NCBI GenBank assembly: GCA_049520575.1
Contig: JBEKPQ010000003.1
Span: 1 to 64,000 of the forward strand
Origin: RBG-13-43-22 sp049520575
Lineage (GTDB): Bacteria > Desulfobacterota > RBG-13-43-22
DNA: 64,000 nt
Direction of reading: 5' to 3'
A model generated the notes under the pieces. That model was not told the DNA's origin. It did no database searches and was given only the letters and a program-made list of their open reading frames with translations. This document shows positions 26,711 to 34,076 of this stretch, piece after piece; within the stretch, counting starts at the first letter, position 1, and each line of letters starts with the position of its first letter. The position numbers and the translations under genes were made by a program.

Positions 26711-28369
26711 CTATTCCCGCTCCTTCTTTGATATTTTTAAAAAAAATATGATCTCCGAAGGCTCCCATATTGTTTCTATTCTGTAATCATCGCCAAATAC
26801 TTTTCTCGTCAATTCCATAAACTCCAGATAATTTCTAGGTATAAAATTCCAGTCAGCATACCAGTTATGGGGGATAGGTTCATATCTATCTTTATCCTTA
26901 TGAGCAATCACCAAACATCCATTGTTAGCCATTACCTTTTTACAGAATTCATAAAAAATAAGCAGTATTTTATCGGGCAGATAATCGGCTAATCCAATGC
27001 TATATAAAAGGTTATATCCAATAAATTTATTCACATACTTTTCATTACCGGGTCTTAATCTCAAAATATTTTCTTCTATCAAATCCAATTCTGCCCACTT
27101 AGGTTTCACTTTCATCAAACTGGCCCTGGTATAATCCAAAGCCTCTTTATCATGGTCAATCAAAGAAAATATGACTTTCCCTTGGCATTCCATCTTTTTT
27201 TCAAACAATTCTTTGATTTCTCTGCTAGAACCGCAGGCAGCATTCATTATTTTTAGCGTTTCATTGATTTTTACTTTTTTAATCTGCTCTTTTAATATTT
27301 TTCCCATCCCTTTTTTCCTATTTCGTACTGCCACAGCATATGCATCATCCAAAAAATATCTATCTATACCTTGTCCAATTTTCTTAGATATTAGTTTATT
27401 GTTATAAACAATTTCTATCATTTTGTAATCACCCGGATACCCTCTTGGCTTCGTGAGAGCATGAGTCATCAATTCACTCTGATATATCCAACATCCTATG
27501 GTCTGCCTGAAAATCTCTTTAATTTTTGACAGAATCTTTCTATCTTGTATATCATTAAAAAGCAAATTGCCTTTTTCCACAATTTGGTTTATCAATTCTC
27601 TTACAACGTTCTTGGCTTCTTCCTTTTCTAAAAATCCCCTCAAAATCGCTTTCTCATTTTTTGAATATTGTCTTGCAAAGGTATTAACGTCATTTTCAAA
27701 AAAACCAATTATTTTTTGTTTTAAAATTTCATTTAGATTCATTTTTTCAATTTGCGGTCTTACAATTTGTCTTATATATTCTTTACTCATCCAAAGCATT
27801 TTTTCTAGCGCAATTATTTTATCTTTTTCGGTGTTTATCATTAACCCGCAACGATACTTGTTCGTCAAATCATCTTTTTTTTGCCACACTACAGTTGATT
27901 GTATTTTTAATTTATCTCCGTCAATATTAAACAAAATATCAAGCACTGCTCCTTTTGAACCTAAAAAATTCTCACTCTCGATATATATTCCACGGTTACC
28001 CATATTAAGTACTTCTGCTTCAACTTTTTTATTTTTGCCGAAACTTTTTATTTGCGCATTAAAATTGCCAAAAATTCTAGGCGTATTTCTTCTATTTATT
28101 ATCCTTCGATCCATAGAGTTTTTTCTTAGGTTTTCTCCAGGTTCGTTATGCGCAAACATTCGTCTTTCTCTATAACTTCTTCTTTCAAGCAACTTATCCA
28201 TAATAATAAATTCTTCTGAGGGGGAGGTGTTCATTTCAGCGATCGCAGATCCTTCAATCGGTGAGTCTTTAAAAAAAGGAACAGACGCGATGGCCTTGCG
28301 CCTGTATGAACTACTTTCCTTCTTACTGCCTAACCAAGGCGTTGAAAGATCTTTAGAACGTTGGTTCAC
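26711..28369 (-). CDS. PilZ domain fused to a class I SAM-dependent methyltransferase
   Basis: A 552-residue fusion. A basic N-terminal region leads into a PilZ domain (about 92-190). Its cyclic-di-GMP loop is R94-N-T-P-R98, followed by NMGNRG at 122-127, a near-match to the D/NxSxxG motif with glycine for serine. Residues about 300-550 resemble the methyltransferases annotated as 3-hydroxypalmitate methyl ester (extracellular factor) synthases, with KPRGYPGDYKMIE near 310 and a SAM-binding IMNAACGSSREI near 375. A cyclic-di-GMP-controlled methyltransferase is the inference. The GTG start is supported by AAAGGAGA upstream. The gene is AT-rich compared with its neighbours. Confidence 0.78.
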   Translation of the reverse strand: MNQRSKDLSTPWLGSKKESSSYRRKAIASVPFFKDSPIEGSAIAEMNTSPSEEFIIMDKLLERRSYRERRMFAHNEPGENLRKNSMDRRIINRRNTPRIFGNFNAQIKSFGKNKKVEAEVLNMGNRGIYIESENFLGSKGAVLDILFNIDGDKLKIQSTVVWQKKDDLTNKYRCGLMINTEKDKIIALEKMLWMSKEYIRQIVRPQIEKMNLNEILKQKIIGFFENDVNTFARQYSKNEKAILRGFLEKEEAKNVVRELINQIVEKGNLLFNDIQDRKILSKIKEIFRQTIGCWIYQSELMTHALTKPRGYPGDYKMIEIVYNNKLISKKIGQGIDRYFLDDAYAVAVRNRKKGMGKILKEQIKKVKINETLKIMNAACGSSREIKELFEKKMECQGKVIFSLIDHDKEALDYTRASLMKVKPKWAELDLIEENILRLRPGNEKYVNKFIGYNLLYSIGLADYLPDKILLIFYEFCKKVMANNGCLVIAHKDKDRYEPIPHNWYADWNFIPRNYLEFMELTRKVFGDDYRIETIWEPSEIIFFLKISKKERE

Positions 28370-28442
28370 TATACTGTTCTCCTTTCATCATACCGGCAGA
28401 TCGAGAATTCGAGCGCACAACTTTCATTCAAACTTTCAAAAA

Positions 28443-28691
28443 CTAAACCTGGACCATTGTTGACAAATGCCTTCCAACCTCAAGGATATCAATTATTCTT
28501 GTAACGGGAATGATCCCCATACACTGAGGACAGATCCCGAGCCTCCTTAGCCGACCACATAAAAATACTAATCCGAATCCTATTCCTAAAGTAAAATCCC
28601 CCCTGCTCCCGCTTGGGGCATGACGACTTATCTTTAGTCCATATTTTTTAATAAATTCAAGGAGTAACTCTGACTCTTTACAATAATCCTT
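28443..28691 (-). pseudogene. Open frame without start, protein-like, possibly a decayed STAS-type domain
   Basis: The minus strand is open for 83 codons between a TAA at 28692 and a TAG at 28443. The translation (ELLLEFIKKYGLKISRHAPS, then DFTLGIGFGLVFLCGRLRRLG, then TRIIDILEVGRHL) has the hydrophobic rhythm of a STAS or related small alpha-beta domain C-terminus. No convincing start codon or ribosome site exists. It lies 73 bases upstream of the PilZ-methyltransferase gene. It may be a remnant of a neighbouring regulator or chance. Confidence 0.3.
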
Positions 28692-29033
28692 TTAATTTAT
28701 ATCCTACTTTATAAGATTTGTCAATATATTGTATGTTAATTATTCTTTTACCACAATATCTTGGGGAAATCGGCTTTCTGCTGCCTTAAATTTTCCCATA
28801 GCTAATCATTTATGCTTTCGACTTTTTATACCATTTTCCCCTTTGTTGATTATTTTTAACAGCCTTGCAAGCTGGAAGTTAAGAACCCAAATCTCCCACC
28901 TCCTGGTCAACGATTATCCATGGGAAAGCTGTATGATTTCCCAAAATAATAAATTACTTTTTCAGGAAGAAGTAATGAAAAAAATTGGCAGATGCTTGTG
29001 ACTTTTTCTAACAGTTTGCGGAAAAACTCATAA
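28692..29033. other. Intergenic region, nothing recognised
   Basis: AT-rich DNA between the open frame above and the palindromic repeat. A 90-codon plus-strand frame exists at 28729-29001, but it has no ribosome site and no protein-like features, so it is not called. Confidence 0.4.
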
Positions 29034-29166
29034 TTTACAGGTTTCTCAAAAAGGCCCAGATACAAGGCGCCCGAAATTCTGAGGAATGAGGCGTACATAG
29101 AAGTACGTCGCAATGACGAAGAATGAGGGCAACGCAGTAGACGGGCCTTTTTCAGCAACCTGTTAA
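29034..29166. repeat. Palindromic intergenic element, 133 bp with 24-bp imperfect terminal inverted repeats
   Basis: The ends 29034-29057 and 29143-29166 are inverted copies with 20 of 24 positions matching; the inner AAAAAGGCCC/GGGCCTTTTT part is perfect. The centre contains a second palindrome, GCGTAC-ATAGAA-GTACGTC, around 29090-29109. There is no coding capacity. The right end includes the stop codon of the lepA 3' part. The layout is that of a MITE- or REP-like element; a partial match, GGCCCAGATCCAAGGCG, occurs at 61734-61750. Confidence 0.7.
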
Positions 29167-29486
29167 TCCGTATCTGACTTTAATACGGCCACGAAGGCGC
29201 CCTGGGGGATTTCGACCGCGCCGACCATCTTCATCCGTTGTTTGCCTTTTTTCTGCTTCTCCAGAAGCTTTCGCTTCCGGGTAATGTCCCCGCCGTAACA
29301 TTTGGCGGTGACGTCTTTTCGAAAGGCCGAGATGGTCGAGCGGGCGATAATGGCGCCGCCGATGGCCCCCTGGATGGGGATCTTGAACATCTGCCTGGGG
29401 ATTTCTTCTTTAAGCCGGTCGCAGATCTGGACCGCCCGGGCCCGGGCGCGATCGCGATGGACCATCAGGGAAAGGGCATCCACCTT
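29163..29486 (-). pseudogene. lepA: LepA (EF4) C-terminal domain, separated by an in-frame TAG
   Basis: This in-frame continuation encodes the LepA-specific C-terminal domain (VDALSLMVHRD, IPRQMFKIPIQGAIG, AKCYGGDITRKRKLLEKQK, then MVGAVEIPQGAFVAVL). It follows the TAG at 29487-29489 with no frame change: the usual N-G-E-x-V-D-A-L stretch reads N-S-stop-K-V-D-A-L. A GTG at 29483 might allow restart, but no ribosome site is seen. Conservation after the TAG indicates the interruption is very recent, a sequencing error, or suppressed in the cell. Confidence 0.8.
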
Positions 29487-30959
29487 CTAGCTGTTGACCA
29501 GGATATCCAGTTTCACCAGATCGCTTTCTCGATAGCCGATCAGCTCGTAATCAAAAGAGCCGTATCCGCGGGTCAGGCTTTTTAGCTTGTCGTAAAAATC
29601 ATAAATCACCTCGGCCAAAGGTAGGTCATATTTAAGTTCCACCCGGCCCGGTGTGGGGTAATGCATCTGGGGATTCAATCCCCGACGTTCCCGGCAGAGA
29701 TTCATGATATTGCCTAAATAAGTATCGGGGATCAAAATCGTGGCCCGGATAAAGGGTTCCTCAGAGTAGTCTATGGTCATGGGATCGGGATAATATTGGG
29801 GGTTATCGACAATGACCGTCTCCCCGTCCTTGAGATGATAGCGGTACTGGACGCTGGGCACGGTCATAATGATGGCTTGGTTATATTCCCGCTCCAGGCG
29901 CTCCTGAACGATTTCCAGATGCAACAACCCCAGGAAGCCGCAGCGAAACCCCTGACCCAGGGCCGCGGAAGAATCTTTTTGATAGATCAGGGCGGCATCG
30001 TTGAGCTTGTACTTTTCCAGGGCCTCGGACAGAGACTGATAGTCCTCAGATGAAATGGGATAGATGGAGGAAAAGACCACGGGCTTGACTTCTTTGAAAC
30101 CATGTAACGGCGTCGGGGCCGGATTGGTATCCAGGGTTATCGTATCTCCAATACGGGTGTCGCTGACAGTTTTGATGCCGGCGATAATATAACCCACCTC
30201 GCCGGCCGATAGTTCCTTTCGAGATTCGCGCGTCAACCGAAAAAATCCTACCTCTTCCACCAGGTAGGTAGCGCCGTTGGACATGAGACGAATCGTATCC
30301 CCGGCACGAACCGATCCGTTGAAGACCCGGCAACTGATAATGGTCCCGCGAAAAGGGTCATAATGGGCATCAAAGATCAAAGCGGTCAAGGGGGCATCCT
30401 GACTCCCTTTGGGCGCAGGAATCCGCTCGGTAATGGCCTCCAGAATCTCCTCGATCCCGATCCCTTCCTTGGCCGAACACAGCAGGGCCGATTCGGAATC
30501 CAGGCCCAGATCGTTTTCAATCTCTTCCTTGACCCGTTCAATATCGGCCGAAGGCAGATCAATTTTGTTAATGACCGGGATGAGGGTCAGATCCTGGTCT
30601 ACGGCGGCGTACATATTGGCCAAGGTCTGAGCCTGCACTCCCTGAGCGGCATCGATCAAAAGCAAGACCCCTTCGCAGGAGGCCAAGGCCCGGGAGACCT
30701 CATAGGAAAAATCCACATGTCCGGGTGTGTCGATCAGGTTCAGGTCGAATTCTTCTCCTTTTTTGTTGGTATAAGGCAGGGTGATGGTGTTGCTCTTAAT
30801 GGTGATGCCCCGTTCCCGTTCGATGTCCATGGTATCCAGAATCTGATCCCGGAACTGCCGCTGGTCCACCAGCCCGGCGTATTGGATCAGACGATCAGCC
30901 AGTGTGGATTTGCCGTGATCAATATGGGCGATAATGCTGAAATTGCGTATCTGTTTCAT
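29487..30959 (-). CDS. lepA: Elongation factor 4 (LepA), interrupted after 490 residues
   Basis: The 490 visible residues carry the GTPase domain (AHIDHGKSTLADRL, DTPGHVDFSYEV, NKIDLP), domain II and the EF-G-like domains III and V of LepA, a translation factor that remodels stalled ribosomes. A complete protein is near 600 residues; here a TAG stops the frame just before the C-terminal domain, which remains intact at 29163-29486. The truncated product would keep GTP binding but lose the domain that reaches the peptidyl-transferase centre. The start ATG has the normal MKQIRNFSIIAHIDHGK beginning. GC content is higher than in the flanking intergenic DNA. Confidence 0.9.
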   Translation of the reverse strand: MKQIRNFSIIAHIDHGKSTLADRLIQYAGLVDQRQFRDQILDTMDIERERGITIKSNTITLPYTNKKGEEFDLNLIDTPGHVDFSYEVSRALASCEGVLLLIDAAQGVQAQTLANMYAAVDQDLTLIPVINKIDLPSADIERVKEEIENDLGLDSESALLCSAKEGIGIEEILEAITERIPAPKGSQDAPLTALIFDAHYDPFRGTIISCRVFNGSVRAGDTIRLMSNGATYLVEEVGFFRLTRESRKELSAGEVGYIIAGIKTVSDTRIGDTITLDTNPAPTPLHGFKEVKPVVFSSIYPISSEDYQSLSEALEKYKLNDAALIYQKDSSAALGQGFRCGFLGLLHLEIVQERLEREYNQAIIMTVPSVQYRYHLKDGETVIVDNPQYYPDPMTIDYSEEPFIRATILIPDTYLGNIMNLCRERRGLNPQMHYPTPGRVELKYDLPLAEVIYDFYDKLKSLTRGYGSFDYELIGYRESDLVKLDILVNS

Positions 30960-30971
30960 AAATTGAAAAAG

Positions 30972-31074
30972 GGGTTAAGGATTCGAGGATTCAAGGGGCC
31001 AAGGGTTCGAGAGTTTTTACTTCCACGCTTTTCACTCCGCCCTGCGGTCCTTGAATCCTTGACCCCTCGAACCC
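30972..31074. repeat. Imperfect inverted repeat between the PCC-domain gene and lepA
   Basis: A 26-base segment at 30972-30996 (GGGTTAAGGATTCGAGGATT and following) recurs inverted at 31049-31074 with about 20 matches. Both arms are built of GGATTCAAGG/GGGTTCGAG modules. It could terminate the upstream PCC gene transcript or be a dispersed repeat. Confidence 0.5.
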
Positions 31075-31080
31075 TGATTT

Positions 31081-31524
31081 TTATGGTTTTAACAGCTTGA
31101 AACCCAAAGCCGGCTCCAACTTGCGAACCGCCGTGGTCTCCAGGAGTTCTATCAGAACCACCTCGGCCACCTGCCAAATCTTAACCCCGTTGCGGACACA
31201 GCCGGTTATAGTGGAATTCAGACGCCCTGCAGCCACATGCATGTGAAGGAGCGGAGTTCCTTCTTTATCAGGGAAGAGGGTACCGGTCCCAAAGATTTCA
31301 TGGACGTCTGCCAGTTCATGGGTCATGGGATTCACCGGACTGGCCCGCCCATCTTCCGGCCCGACCACTAAACGGCTTTGACGGTCCGCGCCACCGAGGG
31401 CAATCATGTAAGCAGCCTTAATCTCTTGTTCGACGGCAAAACGTTCAATGGTCTCGTGAAGGATCTCCCCGTCTTCCAGTCGAATGATAAAAATACGTCC
31501 CTGCCTGGCTTGTAAATATTTCAT
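31081..31524 (-). CDS. PCC (PPC/DUF296) domain protein
   Basis: A 147-residue stand-alone PCC domain, the fold found in plant AT-hook proteins and in many bacterial proteins as a trimer. Typical elements are FIIRLEDGEILHETIERFA, AAYMIALGGADR and the HMHVAAGR motif near residue 95, where the histidines may bind a metal. Bacterial members are suspected nucleotide- or DNA-binding proteins, without established function. It is upstream of lepA in the same direction, separated by an inverted repeat. Confidence 0.82.
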   Translation of the reverse strand: MKYLQARQGRIFIIRLEDGEILHETIERFAVEQEIKAAYMIALGGADRQSRLVVGPEDGRASPVNPMTHELADVHEIFGTGTLFPDKEGTPLLHMHVAAGRLNSTITGCVRNGVKIWQVAEVVLIELLETTAVRKLEPALGFKLLKP

Positions 31525-31913
31525 AGTAAAACCTCAAGGATAATAATTGTGGGAGAACTCAAAAATGAAGAACCACCATAAAAGAAGATACTAAGAATCC
31601 GAAAAAAAAGGAAGGGCTAATTTTCAACAAGGGTTTTTTTCTTGACCTTTCCCTGATGAGCTCCCTTGCTGGAAATCGTCTGGCGATAATAATTATTTGT
31701 CAAGATAATATTTATCATTTATAATAAGTTAAATGACCTAAAAATAGGTCAGTTGTTTTTTGACTGCTCTATAGCAGCCAAAGGCTATCGTTGGGATCCT
31801 TGATTGGATTCTTTGATTTATGTAGTTATCCAGAAAAACTTTAGAATAACTTGTTGGGGCCGGTTTGTGAACCGGCGCCCATTAGCCACCTGAATTCATG
31901 CTGAGGCGACGCA
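31525..31913. other. Intergenic region ahead of the AbiTii gene with two palindromes
   Basis: About 390 bases of AT-rich DNA. TGACCTA-AAAA-TAGGTCA (31734-31751) is a perfect operator-like palindrome. GCCGGTT-TGTG-AACCGGC (31859-31876) is a perfect short hairpin 38 bases before the ATG of the AbiTii gene. No gene is seen. Confidence 0.5.
31734..31751. promoter_or_regulatory. Perfect palindrome, possible operator
   Basis: TGACCTA and TAGGTCA flank AAAA. The site is about 165 bases upstream of the AbiTii gene. Binding factor unknown. Confidence 0.4.
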
Positions 31914-32852
31914 ATGTCCACTCAAACCCGCTCTGGGCACATTCTCCAACTTGTGAGAGAATTACTCGACGACATTGAACTAAGTCGCACGAGTCCGGAA
32001 AACCTCATACTCAAGGCGTCTCGCCTTGCTCGCTGGGTGGGAAGCGAAGAGATTCGCTATTGGCTGAAGCTTGAGATGACCGGTTACAACAACTCTAATG
32101 CTATCTCGATCAAATACATGGGGTTGACCGGCCGTTGGACCGACCGCGAGAAGAAACTAGGCTATTGGGGTCCGCTGGCACAGCAAGAGGCAACGATCAT
32201 TGCCGAACGGGCCAAGCTTGCGTCTATGCGCACCCCAGACTCTAGTAGTGAGTGGGCAGCAGCAGCAATCGGGAACGTAACCGACGTCATGACGGCATCC
32301 GCGAACCTGATTTCTCGTCTCAGTGGAATTAGGACACGAGTCCTTGGACTTCTTCATTCTTTCGTTAGCGAGATTTACTACGAGAAGGAATTCGACAGCC
32401 TTTCTGAATCAATCTTCGAGCGCTACAAGCGTGACGTCGATTCGCTCATATCTGAAAACTGTGGCGAAGTTCTGGAGAAGATTCCATCCGTGATGGATCG
32501 TCTTGTAGACGGAGATCAAGAGTCCATCTCACAAGCCTTGGCGACTTGCAGGCGGATAATCGAGGCGTTCGCAGACTCCATATACCCTCCGACAGATCAG
32601 ACCGTCGAAATCGGTGGCAACACACTGAAGCTCGACGCTTCAAAACACCAAAACAGAATAAACGCGTTCGTCCATGCCAAGACTCAGAGCCAATCTAGAA
32701 AACAACGCCTGCGGCAGAACTTGTCAAATCTCTTTGATCGCGTTTCGTCGGGTGTTCACACCGAGGTCACCGCTGAGGAGGCTCGCGCATTGTTTCTGAA
32801 TACCTATCTGTTTCTTGGTGAGGTGCTGCATGTTGGGACGTCAGGCGTCTAA
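31914..32852 (+). CDS. AbiTii-family predicted anti-phage defence protein
   Basis: A 312-residue protein. Residues about 8-75 match the AbiTii domain pattern: LVRELLDDIELSRTSPENLI, then LARWVGSEEIRYWLKLEMTGY. The C-terminal half (about 190-310) matches the domain usually attached to it: SQALATCRRIIEAFADSIYP and FDRVSSGVHTEVTAEEARAL. AbiTii proteins are predicted abortive-infection toxins or sensors in defence islands; the mechanism is not established to my knowledge. Codon use (many CGC, CTC, ACT) differs from neighbours, and the flanks are gene-poor, consistent with acquisition. No restriction or other defence gene is adjacent apart from a small orphan protein downstream. Confidence 0.7.
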   Translation: MSTQTRSGHILQLVRELLDDIELSRTSPENLILKASRLARWVGSEEIRYWLKLEMTGYNNSNAISIKYMGLTGRWTDREKKLGYWGPLAQQEATIIAERAKLASMRTPDSSSEWAAAAIGNVTDVMTASANLISRLSGIRTRVLGLLHSFVSEIYYEKEFDSLSESIFERYKRDVDSLISENCGEVLEKIPSVMDRLVDGDQESISQALATCRRIIEAFADSIYPPTDQTVEIGGNTLKLDASKHQNRINAFVHAKTQSQSRKQRLRQNLSNLFDRVSSGVHTEVTAEEARALFLNTYLFLGEVLHVGTSGV

Positions 32853-33033
32853 CCCCTCTGCCAACTGTACCTATCTATTGCAGGCCGCTTACGTCGAATG
32901 TTTGGGCGATAAAATAAGATTCCTGTAGAATGGGACACTGTTAAGTTATTAAGTTTCTATGGAAGAAAAGTAGTTTTGTGTCAATACAAGAATTATACTG
33001 CGCGTCTTATGAGCCGAAATGAAATGGTGATCT

Positions 33034-33291
33034 ATAAGGAAGGTTAAAGGAACAGATGAACTCCGCCCGGAGTATAAACGGGAAGATCTTGGTGTAGGAG
33101 TCCGTGATAAATACTTTGAAGACTATAGCAAAAGAACAAATCTTATATTTCTATCCCCCGACGTAGCAAAGGTATTCACTTCTGAAGACGCGGTCAATGA
33201 CACCCTACGGTCTCTCATTAATTTGGCAGAGAAACCCACAGGTCGAAAAAGTCGTTCCACTAGATCAGCCAAAAAGCGGGCTTCCCGATGA
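33034..33291 (+). CDS. Small DELRPEY-motif protein (antitoxin-like), start codon not canonical
   Basis: A reading frame of 85 codons translates as RKVKGTDELRPEYKREDLGV, followed by a KYFEDYSKRTNLIFLSPDVA segment and a basic tail ending KKRASR. Small proteins with KGTDELRPEY...GVRGKY...TNLVLLxPDVAxxFPxxxAVN are widespread in bacterial accessory DNA and often sit beside toxin genes; function unproven. The codon where ATG is expected (33034) is ATA, and an in-frame TGA lies just two codons upstream. Either a rare start is used or the gene lost its start. No partner toxin is visible. Confidence 0.6.
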   Translation: MRKVKGTDELRPEYKREDLGVGVRDKYFEDYSKRTNLIFLSPDVAKVFTSEDAVNDTLRSLINLAEKPTGRKSRSTRSAKKRASR

Positions 33292-33342
33292 ACCTCGTGT
33301 TGCCGCTATCGGGATGAAGCAGAGATGGTACTTTAATTTTCT

Positions 33343-33945
33343 TTAAACCAACGTAAAATCTTTTCGCAGGTGAGCTGCCTCGTTCAGACTGGCGACCGAA
33401 CGTTGCCCTTTCACGGAGGCCAAAAACCGGCTGATACTGGTGTATTCCGGGGCGAAAAAAAGATATTTATCGATGCCGAGAACATGAGCGGCCCATATAT
33501 TGATGATGCCGCCATGACAGACCACGGCTACGCGCTTGCCGCCGTTTTCCCGGATGATTTTTTCCAGGCTGTCCAGGACGGTTTTTCTAAAATCCTTCAG
33601 GTTGAATAACTTTTCAAAACCGCCGCTCACTAAATCCAGCCATAGGTCATAGTATTTGGCCCTTAATTCTTCCATAGGAACATAGGCAGAGGATTGGTTG
33701 TCAAATTCGGCCACACCCGGTTCGATTTTGATCTCAATTCCTTTGATCTCAGCCAAAAATTTTGCGGTCATGTGGGCCCGATTCATGGGGCTGCTGTAAA
33801 TGGCGTCCAATTTTTCCGACTTCATCCAGCGGGCCAGTCTTTGGGCCTGTTCGATTCCTATTTCGCTCAAACCGGGATCAGCCGGAGTGCCGTCTTCTTT
33901 TTGAACCCTCAGGGGAAGGGCATGTCGAATCAATATCAGTTCCAT
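33343..33945 (-). CDS. Histidine phosphatase family protein (phosphoglycerate mutase-like)
   Basis: A 200-residue protein with the phosphohistidine motif LIRHALP near residue 6 (RHA rather than RHG), IYSSPMNRAHMTA near 50, and the second catalytic histidine in VAVVCHGGII near 140. The family includes cofactor-dependent phosphoglycerate mutases, alpha-ribazole phosphatases and SixA-type phosphatases; the substrate cannot be told. It is followed on the minus strand by the esterase gene only upstream, across a strong inverted repeat, so it may be transcribed alone. Confidence 0.87.
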   Translation of the reverse strand: MELILIRHALPLRVQKEDGTPADPGLSEIGIEQAQRLARWMKSEKLDAIYSSPMNRAHMTAKFLAEIKGIEIKIEPGVAEFDNQSSAYVPMEELRAKYYDLWLDLVSGGFEKLFNLKDFRKTVLDSLEKIIRENGGKRVAVVCHGGIINIWAAHVLGIDKYLFFAPEYTSISRFLASVKGQRSVASLNEAAHLRKDFTLV

Positions 33946-33966
33946 CGTTTCTTAGCTCTAAAAAGA

Positions 33967-34051
33967 GGCTGAAGACTGAAGGCTGTTAGGAAGAAAAAAC
34001 CTCATTCAAAAAAGCGTTTGTCCGAAGAAATAGCACCTTCAGTCTTCAGCC
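33967..34051. repeat. Inverted repeat with perfect 16-bp arms
   Basis: GGCTGAAGACTGAAGG (33967-33982) and its exact complement CCTTCAGTCTTCAGCC (34036-34051) flank 53 bases. Partial further copies (CCTTCAGCC) follow. It lies between the esterase and phosphatase genes and could end the esterase transcript, but arms spaced this far suggest a dispersed repeat. Confidence 0.65.
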
Positions 34052-34076
34052 TAACAACCTTCAGCCTATTTATCTT

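Noticed and set aside
28729..29001. 90-codon plus-strand frame (MYVNYSFTTISWG...)
   Set aside because: No ribosome site, no protein-like pattern, biased AT-rich composition and position in an intergenic region with a repeat next to it.
29487..29489. Pyrrolysine decoding of TAG in lepA as a firm claim
   Set aside because: TAG also terminates several genes here (e.g. KS-C at 61707, ketoreductase at 59966), so a general recoding is not supported by this window alone.
32922..32945. GTAGAATGGGACACTG as end of an IS481/IS21-type element
   Set aside because: The string reminded me of IS ends, but no inverted partner, transposase or target duplication is visible.
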